A stretch of 64,000 nt of DNA, taken from Icerya purchasi. Taxonomy: Eukaryota > Arthropoda > Insecta > Hemiptera > Monophlebidae. Under the pieces are notes generated by a model, which saw only the letters and a list, made by a program, of their open reading frames with translations, was not told the DNA's origin and ran no database searches. Both the position numbers and the translations under genes were made by a program. Shown piece after piece: positions 32,652 through 42,228 of this stretch; position 1 is the first letter of the stretch, and each line of letters begins with the position of its first letter. The DNA is taken from the NCBI GenBank assembly GCA_039619475.1, contig CM077115.1:135358172-135422171 (forward strand), written 5' to 3'.

Positions 32652-33075
32652 TTCCATACCAAACAACTACCCGTTACGTAATATAGATATATTAAAGTAC
32701 GCTCGTAAATTACGTATACCTTACTTTAGAAATGTATACGATCGAAATGGACTACCACACACCAAACCGCACTATAATGAATCAGCTATAGTTAACCTCG
32801 ACTCGAAAACTGGATCTGGAACCCATTGGGTAGCATACAGAAAGCGAGGGTATCGCGTAGAATATTTTAATAGTTTTGGAAACCTATCACCACCTTCGGA
32901 GATGATTAAATACTTTCATCGATACGATCCTAATATAGAGATTCTATACAATCGAAACGCGTATCAAAAGTATAATACGGTAAATTGCGGAGCTTTATGT
33001 TTACGTTTTCTATGCAACGCATTACCAGCATCGATATCGGAACTAGATAAAAGAAGAAGAAAAATAATGAAATAA
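32611..33075 (+). CDS. Adenain-like cysteine protease, copy C (no ATG; +1 frame of PLA2-X)
   Basis: The listed frame starts at GTG 32,611; there is no ATG before the conserved DVNSIP block. Catalytic set in this numbering: His72 (GTHW), Asn87 (YFNSFG), Gln119 and Cys126 (NCGALC); Gln/Cys spacing 7 as in adenain. The acidic position is Asn here but Asp in copy A; the African swine fever virus protease also uses Asn. It overlaps the end of PLA2-X in the +1 frame over an A10T9 run with TTT_CGA, so synthesis as a PLA2-X-protease fusion by frameshifting is likely. Would process capsid precursors. Confidence 0.87.
   Translation: MKGEEKKNFFFDVNSIPNNYPLRNIDILKYARKLRIPYFRNVYDRNGLPHTKPHYNESAIVNLDSKTGSGTHWVAYRKRGYRVEYFNSFGNLSPPSEMIKYFHRYDPNIEILYNRNAYQKYNTVNCGALCLRFLCNALPASISELDKRRRKIMK
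32640..32645 (+). promoter_or_regulatory. Putative +1 ribosomal frameshift site TTT_CGA (copy C)
   Basis: PLA2-X codons here are TTT TTT TTT CGA CGT TAA. A +1 slip at TTT_CGA enters the protease frame at GAC GTT AAT. Motif, frame direction and distance to the stop are the same as at 1,566-1,571. Confidence 0.6.
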
Positions 33076-33162
33076 TATAAATAACCTCGATAATAACGTA
33101 ATTACGATTTATATATAGTGTAAAAAAAATAAAAAAATTTCATTATTTACTAATCGAACGAA

Positions 33163-33900
33163 ATGTCTTCGTATTTATTTCAATTGTGTGGAAAAAATGG
33201 AAATATAACCAATATGATATTTCCTCCGCTAGTATTAAACGAAGCTTACAGATGGACTATCGGAATGGTTTCATTTACTAGTTATAATTCAATTCGCAAT
33301 ATAACGAAGGAATGTAACAAGTTATACTACTACGAGGGAACATCATCTTTGAGAAAAGGAGAAGTGAAATCTATTCAACTACCGGAAGGATGTTACGAAA
33401 TTACCGATATAGAAGACTATTTAAAACAGAACTTAGATGATACTATTGTATTAAAAGCGGATGAACGTACATTACGATGCTTGTTGAAGAGTAAATATTA
33501 CATAGTTTTTTCAAACGCTTATACACAAAGTATCGGATCGTTACTCGGATTTAACGGAGATGGAAAACAACACCTCGTTTTAGAAGCGAATAAAATTCAC
33601 ACCAGTCCTAACACTATTCAGATATCATCTATTAACGTACTTAATGTAAACTGTAATATAGCTGCCGGAGGATATATAAACGGATCACCTACGCATATTA
33701 TATATTCATTTCCTTTGAATGTACCGGCGGGTTATAAAATTGTTGAATATCCTAGATCGATCATATATTTACCGGTATCTACCGTTTATCTCTCAGATAT
33801 AAATATATATATAACCGATCAAACCGGTCGATTAATTGATTTCGATAACGAAGAAGTTATAATAAACCTACATTTAACAACTTTACCGCTAGGTGCGTGA
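33163..33900 (+). CDS. Penton-like minor capsid protein, copy C (245 aa)
   Basis: ATG 33,163 (MSSYLFQLCGKNG), 245 residues, intact. Predicted mostly beta with the segments RWTIGMVSF, CYEITDIEDYL, SIGSLLGF and NCNIAAGGYINGS. Comparable Polinton genes next to the major capsid gene encode the single jelly-roll vertex protein; the size fits. The motif YEI.DIE.YL...LL.F is common in these insect proteins. Assignment as penton is by family knowledge and position. Confidence 0.75.
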   Translation: MSSYLFQLCGKNGNITNMIFPPLVLNEAYRWTIGMVSFTSYNSIRNITKECNKLYYYEGTSSLRKGEVKSIQLPEGCYEITDIEDYLKQNLDDTIVLKADERTLRCLLKSKYYIVFSNAYTQSIGSLLGFNGDGKQHLVLEANKIHTSPNTIQISSINVLNVNCNIAAGGYINGSPTHIIYSFPLNVPAGYKIVEYPRSIIYLPVSTVYLSDINIYITDQTGRLIDFDNEEVIINLHLTTLPLGA

Positions 33901-33944
33901 TCATCATCATCATTATTTCATACGTTTTTTTATAGTATTATATT

Positions 33945-34148
33945 ATGCCTGTAATATACGATAAAAGCATAATCAACGTATATAAAGGAGTTTCATCTCT
34001 ACCTCACTCCTCGCACTATTCATCATCATTATCAACACCACCATCATCATATTCTAAAGAAAAAAGTATAAATAGCGAAGGAAAGAAACAATTATCGAAG
34101 AAAAGTATACGTATTTTAAAATCTTTAGGATACAAAGTGATAAAGTGA
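33945..34148 (+). CDS. Small conserved basic protein, copy C (67 aa)
   Basis: MPVIYDKSIINVYKGVSS start, Ser/Pro-rich middle with TCA/ACC repeats, basic end LSKKSIRILKSLGYKVIK. Conserved in all three copies at the same place. No known domain; a minor virion or scaffold-linked protein is possible. Confidence 0.75.
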   Translation: MPVIYDKSIINVYKGVSSLPHSSHYSSSLSTPPSSYSKEKSINSEGKKQLSKKSIRILKSLGYKVIK

Positions 34149-34186
34149 ATTGATAAAACGAAGAAAAAAGAAAATATACAAAAAAA

Positions 34187-35437
34187 ATGGAAAATATTCT
34201 AAGAATCGATGGGAGTAACGCATACATGGATGATTCAATCGCTGGTTTGGATTATCACACGCATAAACCATATTCCAGTTCGAAATTCGGATCGAACGAT
34301 GAAATACGTATTCCGATACAGCAAAAAGATGTAATTACCTTACCTTCGGAGAGTTACCTAACGATCGAGGGGCGCGTATCACCTGCACTCGAATTTTCTC
34401 TAGGTGGACCGCTTTTTTTATTTTCCGAGTTACGCTATGAAGTAAACGGGAATGTAATGGATATAACCAGATTGCCAGGCATTACATGCGTTATTAAAAC
34501 TTTATTAAGTTCGGAAAATATTCGTTCAGACTGTACATACAGCACTAGCGGATTGAATTTGAACGATTTGAAATCTTTCACCAGAGACGTCACCACCACT
34601 GATGCATCTACTACTACAACAGCAACAACATCAACAGCAACAACATCAACAACAACAACTGAATTCTCATTCGTCATTCCGTTACGTTTCCTATTCGGAT
34701 TCATGGAAGACTATACAAAGAGTATAGTACACAGCACTCAAGAGCTTATTCTGGTTAGAGCCAGCACGGATAAGAACGCTTTTATAGCCGCTAAAGATGA
34801 ACCCGTTCATTTAACTTTGCATACAGTTGCCTGGAACGTACCGTTTATTAAGATTAGCGATAGAGCGAAGGTTGCACTATTAACTCGAATCAAGCGAACG
34901 AAATACGCTCCAATTCAATTTCGCACCTGGTCACTATATCAGCAACCGAGTTTACCAACTACATCAGATCACAGTTGGTTAATCAAAACTACATCAGCGA
35001 TAGAACGTCCTCGTTACATCGTGCTAGCATTCCAGATTGATAAACAGAATAATCTAACGAAAAACGCGTCTACATTCGATCACGTTGATATTATAGAATT
35101 AAGCGCGTACATAAATTCCGTTCGCTACCCGTACGAACCGTTGATGTTAGATTTTGAAAAGAAAAAAGTTGCCGCTCTCTATCTATCCTACGTAAAATTT
35201 CAAACAATGTATTATGCGCGAGAAACTCCTCACCCAGCTATCAACGTAGAAGATTTTCTATCCCGTTACACGCTATTCGTTATACCGTGTGTATTTCAAA
35301 ATGAGATATTGATGGATAATAGTCCGCTACAGATTCGTGTAGATTTTCGTTCATCTAAAAATATACCTGCTAATACAACCGCGTACGCATTAATTATACA
35401 CGATAAGAGTACTGGTTATGATATTTTACAAATGTGA
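34187..35437 (+). CDS. Double jelly-roll major capsid protein (hexon-like), copy C
   Basis: 416 residues from ATG 34,187. The N-terminal block DYHTHKPYSSSKFGSNDEIR then QQKDVITLPSESYLTIEG is the typical signature of insect Polinton DJR capsid proteins, which form trimeric pseudo-hexagonal capsomers. A Thr-rich low-complexity insert (about residues 139-165, ACA repeats) sits between the two jelly rolls. The second half carries FRTWSLYQQPSLPTTSDHSW and HPAINVEDFLSRYTLF. Intact and colinear with the decayed copies A and B; the insert differs in length in each, as expected of a slippage-prone loop. Confidence 0.92.
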   Translation: MENILRIDGSNAYMDDSIAGLDYHTHKPYSSSKFGSNDEIRIPIQQKDVITLPSESYLTIEGRVSPALEFSLGGPLFLFSELRYEVNGNVMDITRLPGITCVIKTLLSSENIRSDCTYSTSGLNLNDLKSFTRDVTTTDASTTTTATTSTATTSTTTTEFSFVIPLRFLFGFMEDYTKSIVHSTQELILVRASTDKNAFIAAKDEPVHLTLHTVAWNVPFIKISDRAKVALLTRIKRTKYAPIQFRTWSLYQQPSLPTTSDHSWLIKTTSAIERPRYIVLAFQIDKQNNLTKNASTFDHVDIIELSAYINSVRYPYEPLMLDFEKKKVAALYLSYVKFQTMYYARETPHPAINVEDFLSRYTLFVIPCVFQNEILMDNSPLQIRVDFRSSKNIPANTTAYALIIHDKSTGYDILQM

Positions 35438-35554
35438 AAAACATATAAAAACCCTTGTACAACAATTTTTCAATCAGTTTCACTTCTGCTAACGGTAAAC
35501 TCGGTCTTTTTTTCCTGTTTTGTTCTCGTTAAATAGAACCAACGTAATTAGTTG

Positions 35555-35568
35555 TATCGGGAAAAAAA
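35555..35568 (+). promoter_or_regulatory. TATCGGGAAAAAA leader motif
   Basis: Directly precedes the ATG at 35,569; the same string precedes the ATG at 16,319 in copy B and lies at 42,209-42,221 before the ATG of the second fibre-like gene in this element. Possibly a shared initiator or leader. Function unproven. Confidence 0.35.
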
Positions 35569-36228
35569 ATGGAAAAAGACAGGAATAAAGTTATTTTAGA
35601 TATTCAATGTTTTAGAAATAGCGAGTGCGAAGATATTATTAAAGAAATGGTAATACTAAGTGTAAATGGGAAATATTATTTACACGAAGTGTATACTCCT
35701 CCTTATGATTGGAATATTTTACCTTCGCATATACAGAAAACAAATAGATGGTTGATCTCGTATTATCATAATATTCCGTGGGAGTATGGAACGCGTCAAT
35801 ATCATTATTTATATCACGATTTGATGGAAATGTTAGAAACATTGCAACCGGTAGAAATATATGTTAAAGGAGAAGAAAAAATTAAAACGTTATCGAAACT
35901 AATAGATCAATGCACTTCCAATCACCAATCATATGAAATATTCGATATGGAAAAAACTTGTGGTACACCAAACTTGCGAAAATTACATATTATCACATAC
36001 CGAGGTGTATCGAATTTAATAAAGTGTAATCATCATAAGAACAGCTTAAATAATAGTGCATGTTCGTTAAGGAACGTCTTTGTACTATCGAAATGGTATG
36101 ATTTAAATGAAGGTCAACCTTCTCCTTTCAAATCGTTATATGACGCAAATAAAAATGTAACAGTGGAAAAGGTTAACGATGGAGAATCTAAAATCGCACT
36201 TACAATAAGTTTACCTACAACATCGTAA
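35569..36228 (+). CDS. Conserved Polinton protein of unknown function, copy C (219 aa)
   Basis: MEKDRNKVILDIQCFRNSEC start, then IIKEMVILS, YTPPYDWNIL, YYHNIPWEYG, VEIYVKGEEKI and a Cys/His stretch (CNHHKNS...CSLRNVF..SKWYDLN). Found in all three copies between capsid and polymerase genes, and in copy A with a longer C-terminus. Not assigned to any enzyme family; no membrane segments. Co-location with capsid genes suggests a structural or assembly role. Confidence 0.7.
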   Translation: MEKDRNKVILDIQCFRNSECEDIIKEMVILSVNGKYYLHEVYTPPYDWNILPSHIQKTNRWLISYYHNIPWEYGTRQYHYLYHDLMEMLETLQPVEIYVKGEEKIKTLSKLIDQCTSNHQSYEIFDMEKTCGTPNLRKLHIITYRGVSNLIKCNHHKNSLNNSACSLRNVFVLSKWYDLNEGQPSPFKSLYDANKNVTVEKVNDGESKIALTISLPTTS

Positions 36229-36616
36229 TCTAAACTAACATTATTGTATAAAGTTTATGTAATAGAAAGATTTTTATAGTTTTATTATTATTTTAGAAAA
36301 GGTTTTTGTAATTGTTAATGTTTTTAGTTTAAGTTTTAAATTTATTTTTATCATTGTAAATTTTAAATAAATGAAATTATTTACGAATATAATATATGTA
36401 TTTTTTTCTTTACATTCTCACAATATATCTCGTATTATACTATGAAATAATTTATAAATATATACAGACTTAATAACATAAATAACGAAAAAATGCGAAA
36501 AAAAAGTAAAAAAAAACGATGAAAAAATGCAAAAAAAGTAAAAAACAATGAAAAAATGTGAAAAAAGTAAAAAAACAATGAAAAATGTGAAAAAAAGTAA
36601 AAAATAACGAAAAATC
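36229..36616. other. Convergent 3' region of unknown gene and PolB
   Basis: AT-rich, with AATAAA near 36,366 and a set of short imperfect repeats of GAAAAAATG(T/C)(G/A)AAAAAAAGTAAAAAA at 36,485-36,612. Probably polyadenylation region for both convergent genes. Confidence 0.55.
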
Positions 36617-39600
36617 TTAATCTAATCGCGCACGTTTCGGAGGTGATCGATCCTCTTCCTCTGCAATATCATCATCGTTTACATCATCATTGGTAGCATT
36701 TTCTAAATCTACATGACCTAAAGCTAACGTATCTATATTATTTGCTAATACTACACGCTTATCATCTAGTCCGGATATAGCTAGTTTTTTCTGTTTCATA
36801 GTGTATAATTCATGGTTTTCACTACGAATAGAATACCCAGTTCTATAATTTACGTTACTAATTTCATTATTATTAAAAATACAATGTTTATAATTATCAA
36901 AAGTAATTTCGTTTTTGGTGACATTGTAAGGAATTCCCTTACATTTAGTTATAATATTATCTTCGTTTATTTTAACGCTGTAGACTTTCGATCGTAAACC
37001 TACAAACGCTTGAATGGGAATTCCTGACAATTCATCTTTAAATTTACCATAAACTTTACGATTTTTAGTGGAAAAACATTTATGTGAAGCTGGGTAATCT
37101 GATGTATCGAAGTAGTCGATATTATTCTTTATATCTTCGTACACATCCACTGTTTTAATATTATACACTAAACTATCTGTATCTGTATATAATAATTTTA
37201 ATCTATCTACACCATACATTGGTAACATAACATTGTAGTGAAACTTATACATAGTTGTTTTACTTAAATCTAAAATAAACATACCTACATATAACGGCTT
37301 AACAAATAATAGTTTAGTGGGATTTTGATGTATGGCGCATAAAAAGGGTTTTTCCATAAATATAGTGCGGTCCTTAAAAGAGGGTTTATTTACTAATTTA
37401 CTAAATCTTACTTTATCGGTGACTAATTTAATATTTAACTGTTTTCGAATGTTTTGCAAAGTCTTTCCAAAAAGGGAATTAATTATTAATTTGTAATAAT
37501 TTTTTTCAAATTCGTTGGTAGCCTGTTGACGGAGAGAAGTATTTAAATCTATATATGATTTTAACCAGTTAGATTGTTTAAACTTAATTACCCTATAAAT
37601 TTTACTAATTACTAATCCATGTTTTAAAGCTAATTTTAAATAAGAAAAATGTACAATATACTTATATTTATTTTCTAATGTAGCTACCAACTTTTTTACT
37701 TTACTACTTGAAGATACCTGTTTACTTTCAGGTAAAAACGGATAATTATCGTGTAAATTATGTAAATGTTTTGGATAAATTATATCTACTTCTAAAATAA
37801 AACCCTCCGGACCATTTTCATCTAGATTAGTCACATCTATATGAGAAATCTCCTCCGATGTTAACCATCGGAAGCCTCCTTGTGGTAAAGACTTGCTCAT
37901 TGCTTCCCCATATAGATTGTTGGCATCTAAATATATTATATAATTATTATTATTATTACTAACCGATGCTACCGTTGATGATGTGGATGGTTGAGGAGAT
38001 GATGATGATGATGATGACAGGTATGGGTTATTTGCAGTTGAGTAACGGTGAACACACTGACTGAGACCTCCGCGAATACCATTTTCGAAAAACAACAGCA
38101 TATCATAATCGGTTAATAGCTCCAACTCCACCTTGGTGCTTTTTAACATCGCTTGCCATGTGAGTGCTGGAGCTGTAAACATCCAAGCCGGGTCCAGTTT
38201 ATATATGCTGTAGCAAACTTTGCGGAAGTTCTCAAATACGTCAGCGAGCAATAACACATCCGTCCGCAAGTATATATCGCTGTACTGTCCAAGGTTCTCA
38301 ATGCAAAGTGTATCCCATACCTGTTTCGCATGTTTGTACGCATCTTCCGAAATGGTAGATTTCGTTAACGAACTATAAAACGCGGAACGTGGAGGAAGCG
38401 AGGTTACTTCCAATTTTGATGCATCGGAGCAAAATTCGTATGGAAAGTAACCTTTACGACGGAACAGGGGTAACCACGATGCATCATCTATATGTTTAAG
38501 CGTGTGATGAAAAGCTGTGTCTGGGAGGAAAGATGCCAACTTCTCTAAACTACCTGACATGAACTGCATCGAATCAACAAATCGGAGTTGCATAACTCTA
38601 GGTATTAACTGTTTCATGAATCCTTTATAATGTTCCGATGATGTTGCTAAGACGTGTATGTCAGATTTGTCATATACCAATTCCCGAATTATAAGATGAG
38701 CATCGTACCCGCTTAAATTGTGTACGAAAACTGGAAGATACTTTGGTAGACGATATAGAAGATTGCATGAGTTGTGAGCTGCACCACGGAACTTGCCTGT
38801 AATGTGACAGTGTTCTAGTACCTTTTCTGCAGGATTTAGCGGGTTTTCGCAAATGTGACAAACGGTAGCCTCGTTAAAAATCTGTCGTTCTTCTTCGCTT
38901 ACTCGAGGCGGTTGTTTGTGTTGATAAATGTTCGCGATAACCTTAGCATCTTCCTGCAGTCTCATGCAAAATTCTTTCGCTACATTCGTATTTTCCTCTC
39001 CAGATCCTCTGTATAAGCGCGGTGTGCGTAACGAGCTGGGTAGATACTCATCTCCGATTTGACTTACGAAGTAATAGCAGAAACTCATCGGAACGTGTCG
39101 ATGAACTTTAACGGTGTTAGCAATCTTATCCTCCTCGACAGACTCAGCTTCTCGATGCACGCGACGAGATGATACGCTTTGCTCCTGTTGACCCGGTTGA
39201 TCTTCAGGTAATTCTTCTTCTTCTTCTTCCTCGATGTTGTTGTTATTGCCAGACTGCGTCTCCACCTTCTCTAAATACGTCTCAAAATCAGCATATACTA
39301 CGAAGGGGAGGGGTTGTTTGAATTTGTGCTGCTCAAATTTCAATATATTTTTTCCTGGTTGTGGCATCTCAACAGCAACTGGAGTCTTCCCGGTACACAG
39401 TCGTCGATGTTCTTCAAATTTCCCCTCATCATGAACATACCAAAGACAACGTCTGCAGATTAGGATAGATTGATGGTTTTTCGTAATCTGTGCTCGAACT
39501 AAACGACTTAAGTTTCGTATCCAGCAAAAGTGTTCCACAGTGTTACATTTCAGTAGAAGAAGGTCGGTGTGATCATCCTGTTCTTCTTTAGTAATACGCA

Positions 39601-40345
39601 CGGGATAAACGATTTCATCCTTCTCTACCGCGTAAACGTTGATCGAACACTGCGGATTTGTCTTTTCAAACATATCGATATCCTTCAATGATGAGGGGAA
39701 TGAGATACCGCTCCAGTTGTACTTCTCGCTTAGAGTTGAATCGGATAGATAGTTGTTAACACGTTCTGGATGTTTTTTTACAAATTTCGACAACATCGCG
39801 TACTTGAAGCAAAATTCATCGTTGTTTTGAACATTAATGACCGCTTTTCGTACAGCGATCTTGTCGGGTGTCCGTACATGCGAAGAAATCCGTCCTAGAG
39901 CGTTACATCTATTAATTTTGATTTCCAGGTACTTAATGGTGCTTATAGTCCATCCGGAACCTTCGATATTTTCAAACATATCCACCAACTGTTTGATTTC
40001 CCGCGTTGCTTGAACAAACCAATCGTTTAAATCATCTCCAATAACCAACATCCGCATCTCTGATGGAAAATAAGATGGAATAGTTTGATCTTTCCCCTCT
40101 AATTGCATCGTACGTTTAAAATAACAATGCAATACTAGAGTACACTTTACTCCAGTTCGAATGTGATTCGATAGAAGGGAAAGAACTTCAGACTTTACAG
40201 CAGTTAAAAACGTATCGATATCATGCGCGCTAACTTCATCGTTCACTAATCGTAAGGTGACTAATCGATTCTTATATCGCCGAGTTACCGTTTCCAAGTG
40301 GAATTGTACGGTAGATGATGATGATGATTGTGTCGCGGTATTCAT
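36617..40345 (-). CDS. polB: Protein-primed family B DNA polymerase, copy C (1,242 aa)
   Basis: ATG 40,345 to TAA 36,617, intact. N-terminal domain of about 290 residues with a zinc site C297-x2-C300...H313...C317; Exo I YADFE (351-355); an HNH/endonuclease VII-like zinc block CHIC...HCHITGKFRGAAHNSC; Exo II HNLSGYD; motif A DANNLYGEAM; motif B KxxxNSLFGK; motif C YTDTDS at 1053. The acidic linker (366-380) is low complexity. The C-terminus PPKRARLD looks like a nuclear localisation signal of the c-Myc type. It would replicate the linear element from a protein primer with proofreading. The promoter faces left from about 40,430. Confidence 0.97.
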   Translation of the reverse strand: MNTATQSSSSSTVQFHLETVTRRYKNRLVTLRLVNDEVSAHDIDTFLTAVKSEVLSLLSNHIRTGVKCTLVLHCYFKRTMQLEGKDQTIPSYFPSEMRMLVIGDDLNDWFVQATREIKQLVDMFENIEGSGWTISTIKYLEIKINRCNALGRISSHVRTPDKIAVRKAVINVQNNDEFCFKYAMLSKFVKKHPERVNNYLSDSTLSEKYNWSGISFPSSLKDIDMFEKTNPQCSINVYAVEKDEIVYPVRITKEEQDDHTDLLLLKCNTVEHFCWIRNLSRLVRAQITKNHQSILICRRCLWYVHDEGKFEEHRRLCTGKTPVAVEMPQPGKNILKFEQHKFKQPLPFVVYADFETYLEKVETQSGNNNNIEEEEEEELPEDQPGQQEQSVSSRRVHREAESVEEDKIANTVKVHRHVPMSFCYYFVSQIGDEYLPSSLRTPRLYRGSGEENTNVAKEFCMRLQEDAKVIANIYQHKQPPRVSEEERQIFNEATVCHICENPLNPAEKVLEHCHITGKFRGAAHNSCNLLYRLPKYLPVFVHNLSGYDAHLIIRELVYDKSDIHVLATSSEHYKGFMKQLIPRVMQLRFVDSMQFMSGSLEKLASFLPDTAFHHTLKHIDDASWLPLFRRKGYFPYEFCSDASKLEVTSLPPRSAFYSSLTKSTISEDAYKHAKQVWDTLCIENLGQYSDIYLRTDVLLLADVFENFRKVCYSIYKLDPAWMFTAPALTWQAMLKSTKVELELLTDYDMLLFFENGIRGGLSQCVHRYSTANNPYLSSSSSSSPQPSTSSTVASVSNNNNNYIIYLDANNLYGEAMSKSLPQGGFRWLTSEEISHIDVTNLDENGPEGFILEVDIIYPKHLHNLHDNYPFLPESKQVSSSSKVKKLVATLENKYKYIVHFSYLKLALKHGLVISKIYRVIKFKQSNWLKSYIDLNTSLRQQATNEFEKNYYKLIINSLFGKTLQNIRKQLNIKLVTDKVRFSKLVNKPSFKDRTIFMEKPFLCAIHQNPTKLLFVKPLYVGMFILDLSKTTMYKFHYNVMLPMYGVDRLKLLYTDTDSLVYNIKTVDVYEDIKNNIDYFDTSDYPASHKCFSTKNRKVYGKFKDELSGIPIQAFVGLRSKVYSVKINEDNIITKCKGIPYNVTKNEITFDNYKHCIFNNNEISNVNYRTGYSIRSENHELYTMKQKKLAISGLDDKRVVLANNIDTLALGHVDLENATNDDVNDDDIAEEEDRSPPKRARLD

Positions 40346-40685
40346 TATGCTGCGTGAGAAGAGAATAACTATAGACTGTATAGAACAAAAACAAATCTAC
40401 AAATGCGAAGTCACTCGATGTGAAGTGAATATATATACTTTTTTAAATCTCGAAAAATAATGAAGAATTCGATAATAAATCATTTTTTCACCTTTAAACG
40501 GTGTTGAACATATCTTTTTTTTGCTACAACAACTAACTAGCTGACTGTAACAAGCTAAAAAAATTTTTTACATTACCTATTATAAAAGGAGAACGTGAGA
40601 AGATGTTTTTTATAGTCTACTATAATTATTCATATAGTACGTTCGTATATTTTTGCGTTAATTATTGCGGATATATTCGTAAAAT
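40346..40685. promoter_or_regulatory. Divergent promoter of PolB and Cys-rich gene
   Basis: TATATATATTCAC on the minus strand (about 40,427-40,438) serves PolB; TATAAAAGGAG (40,581-40,591) on the plus strand serves the Cys-rich gene. TATAAAAGGAG recurs at 42,086. Copy B keeps both boxes (21,331) although the Cys-rich gene is missing there. Confidence 0.6.
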
Positions 40686-41519
40686 ATGAGTGAAAACACT
40701 ATATATTGTTGTTCAAACTTGTGTTTTGTTTTACCAGAAAAGCGATCGGATGATTTATTTTGCATAAAATGTAAAAGTTCGAATATTTGTCGGTGTCAAT
40801 GTAAGACTTTTATGAAAAATAGTAATAATTGCGATTGCGAAATCGGTTGTAAAAATTGTTTATGCGAAGAATTTTTATACACTACATCTCGGTGTTTATG
40901 TAAAGAAAATGAAATATTGAAAAAATCGCGATGGGTTTACTGTTGTCCTGAAAAATGTTTCACTCGATACACGCATAAATCCGAGGCGGATGGAATTGTT
41001 TGCTTAGATTGTAACAATTACGTTATTTGTCGATGTAAATGTAAAACATATATGAAAAATGTGAAAAATTGTTCTTGCGAAGTTTCCTGTTATAAATGTT
41101 ATTGCGTTTATACCAAATCAAATATCAGATGCATCTGCAAGGAATCCGAAGGAAAATTACGATATTGTTGTCCAGATCGATGTTTCACTTACTCTACAAA
41201 TATTTACAAAAGTCGTACTAAAGGTTGCATAAAATGCATTTGCAGTGATTTTTGTTATTGTCGGTGCGTAACACGAATGACGGAAATAGCCGAAAGAGAA
41301 TGTGAAAGCAATTGTAGCGGGTGTGGAAAATGTCCGTTTCGGAGAAGAAAATGTTTATGCGATGATGATTGCGAACACTGTTATTGCGTACGATTTTGGA
41401 GAACGGAAAACATAGAAGACTATTGTTGTTGTTTACGTGATCATTATGATGGTCCGTCTTTTAAATATGTAAATGAGGAAATTGAATATACATCCGAATG
41501 TGAAGATTGCTTCAAGTAA
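40686..41519 (+). CDS. Cysteine-rich repeat protein 1 (277 aa)
   Basis: About 53 Cys in 277 residues (19%). Three tandem repeats of roughly 75-80 residues, each of the form YCC(P/S)..CF...(15)...C..C....ICRC.CKT(F/Y)MKN..NC.CE..C..C.C....RC.CKE. No signal peptide, so a cytoplasmic or nuclear metal-binding protein is more likely than a secreted disulfide protein; this is an inference. I know no named family with this repeat. It follows the polymerase promoter and is followed by a shorter paralogue at 41,659. It is absent from copy A's visible part and from copy B. Confidence 0.8.
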   Translation: MSENTIYCCSNLCFVLPEKRSDDLFCIKCKSSNICRCQCKTFMKNSNNCDCEIGCKNCLCEEFLYTTSRCLCKENEILKKSRWVYCCPEKCFTRYTHKSEADGIVCLDCNNYVICRCKCKTYMKNVKNCSCEVSCYKCYCVYTKSNIRCICKESEGKLRYCCPDRCFTYSTNIYKSRTKGCIKCICSDFCYCRCVTRMTEIAERECESNCSGCGKCPFRRRKCLCDDDCEHCYCVRFWRTENIEDYCCCLRDHYDGPSFKYVNEEIEYTSECEDCFK

Positions 41520-41658
41520 TTAAAAGATTTTTTTATATATAAATACATCGTGTATATAGATTTTTCCGTTAGTTTAATATATTTCATGTACTACTTCGAT
41601 TGTATATTATCTCGTTAAATTTAGTGTATTTTTTTTTCGTTTAGAAACACGTAGAAAT

Positions 41659-42063
41659 ATGATAAAAAACATGAATTATTGTTGTTCTAATCAATGTTTT
41701 ATTACTCCTAATACACAAGTGGATGGATTAGCATGCAATAAATGCGGTAGTTACGGATATTGTTGTTGTAAATGTAAAACTTTTATGCGAAAAAAGAATA
41801 ATTGTTCGTGTGAAATCAATTGTAATTTATGTCGATCATGCGGAGATTCTATTTTATCGAACGGATGTTATTGTACGCAATTACGTAGAAATAAGAAAAT
41901 TTATTGTTTTAAAATATGTTTTTTAAATTTAGAAAGTGATAATGATAACATTTTAACTCGTATAATTTGTAGAACGTGTGGTAAACCTGCTATCGAGTGT
42001 TTTTGTAAATGTGAGAGTGTAAATTTTAATTGCATATGCAATTGTAGATATCGTTTGTTATAA
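41659..42063 (+). CDS. Cysteine-rich repeat protein 2 (134 aa)
   Basis: About 26 Cys in 134 residues. The first half has one full copy of the repeat of its neighbour (NYCCSNQCF, CNKCGSYGYCCCKCKTFMRK, NNCSCEINC); the second half is a degenerate copy with CFKICF and CRTCGK. ATG codons at 41,659 and 41,671 are both possible. Tandem paralogue of the preceding gene, 139 bp downstream. Confidence 0.75.
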   Translation: MIKNMNYCCSNQCFITPNTQVDGLACNKCGSYGYCCCKCKTFMRKKNNCSCEINCNLCRSCGDSILSNGCYCTQLRRNKKIYCFKICFLNLESDNDNILTRIICRTCGKPAIECFCKCESVNFNCICNCRYRLL

Positions 42064-42085
42064 GCTTTAATAGTAATTTTTTAAG

Positions 42086-42096
42086 TATAAAAGGAG
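42086..42096 (+). promoter_or_regulatory. TATAAAAGGAG box before second fibre-like gene
   Basis: Same 11-mer as at 40,581-40,591, with GAACG soon after in both. It is 143 bp before the ATG at 42,229. Likely shared core promoter. Confidence 0.55.
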
Positions 42097-42228
42097 CGAA
42101 CGCATGAAAAATTTTCGCATTCTTACATATATTCTACACAGTTACGTACGTATATTTCCCGCGTTAAATAATTTAAAAACTACCGAAATTATAATTTTTT
42201 ATAAACTTTATCGGGAAAAAAGAATAAA

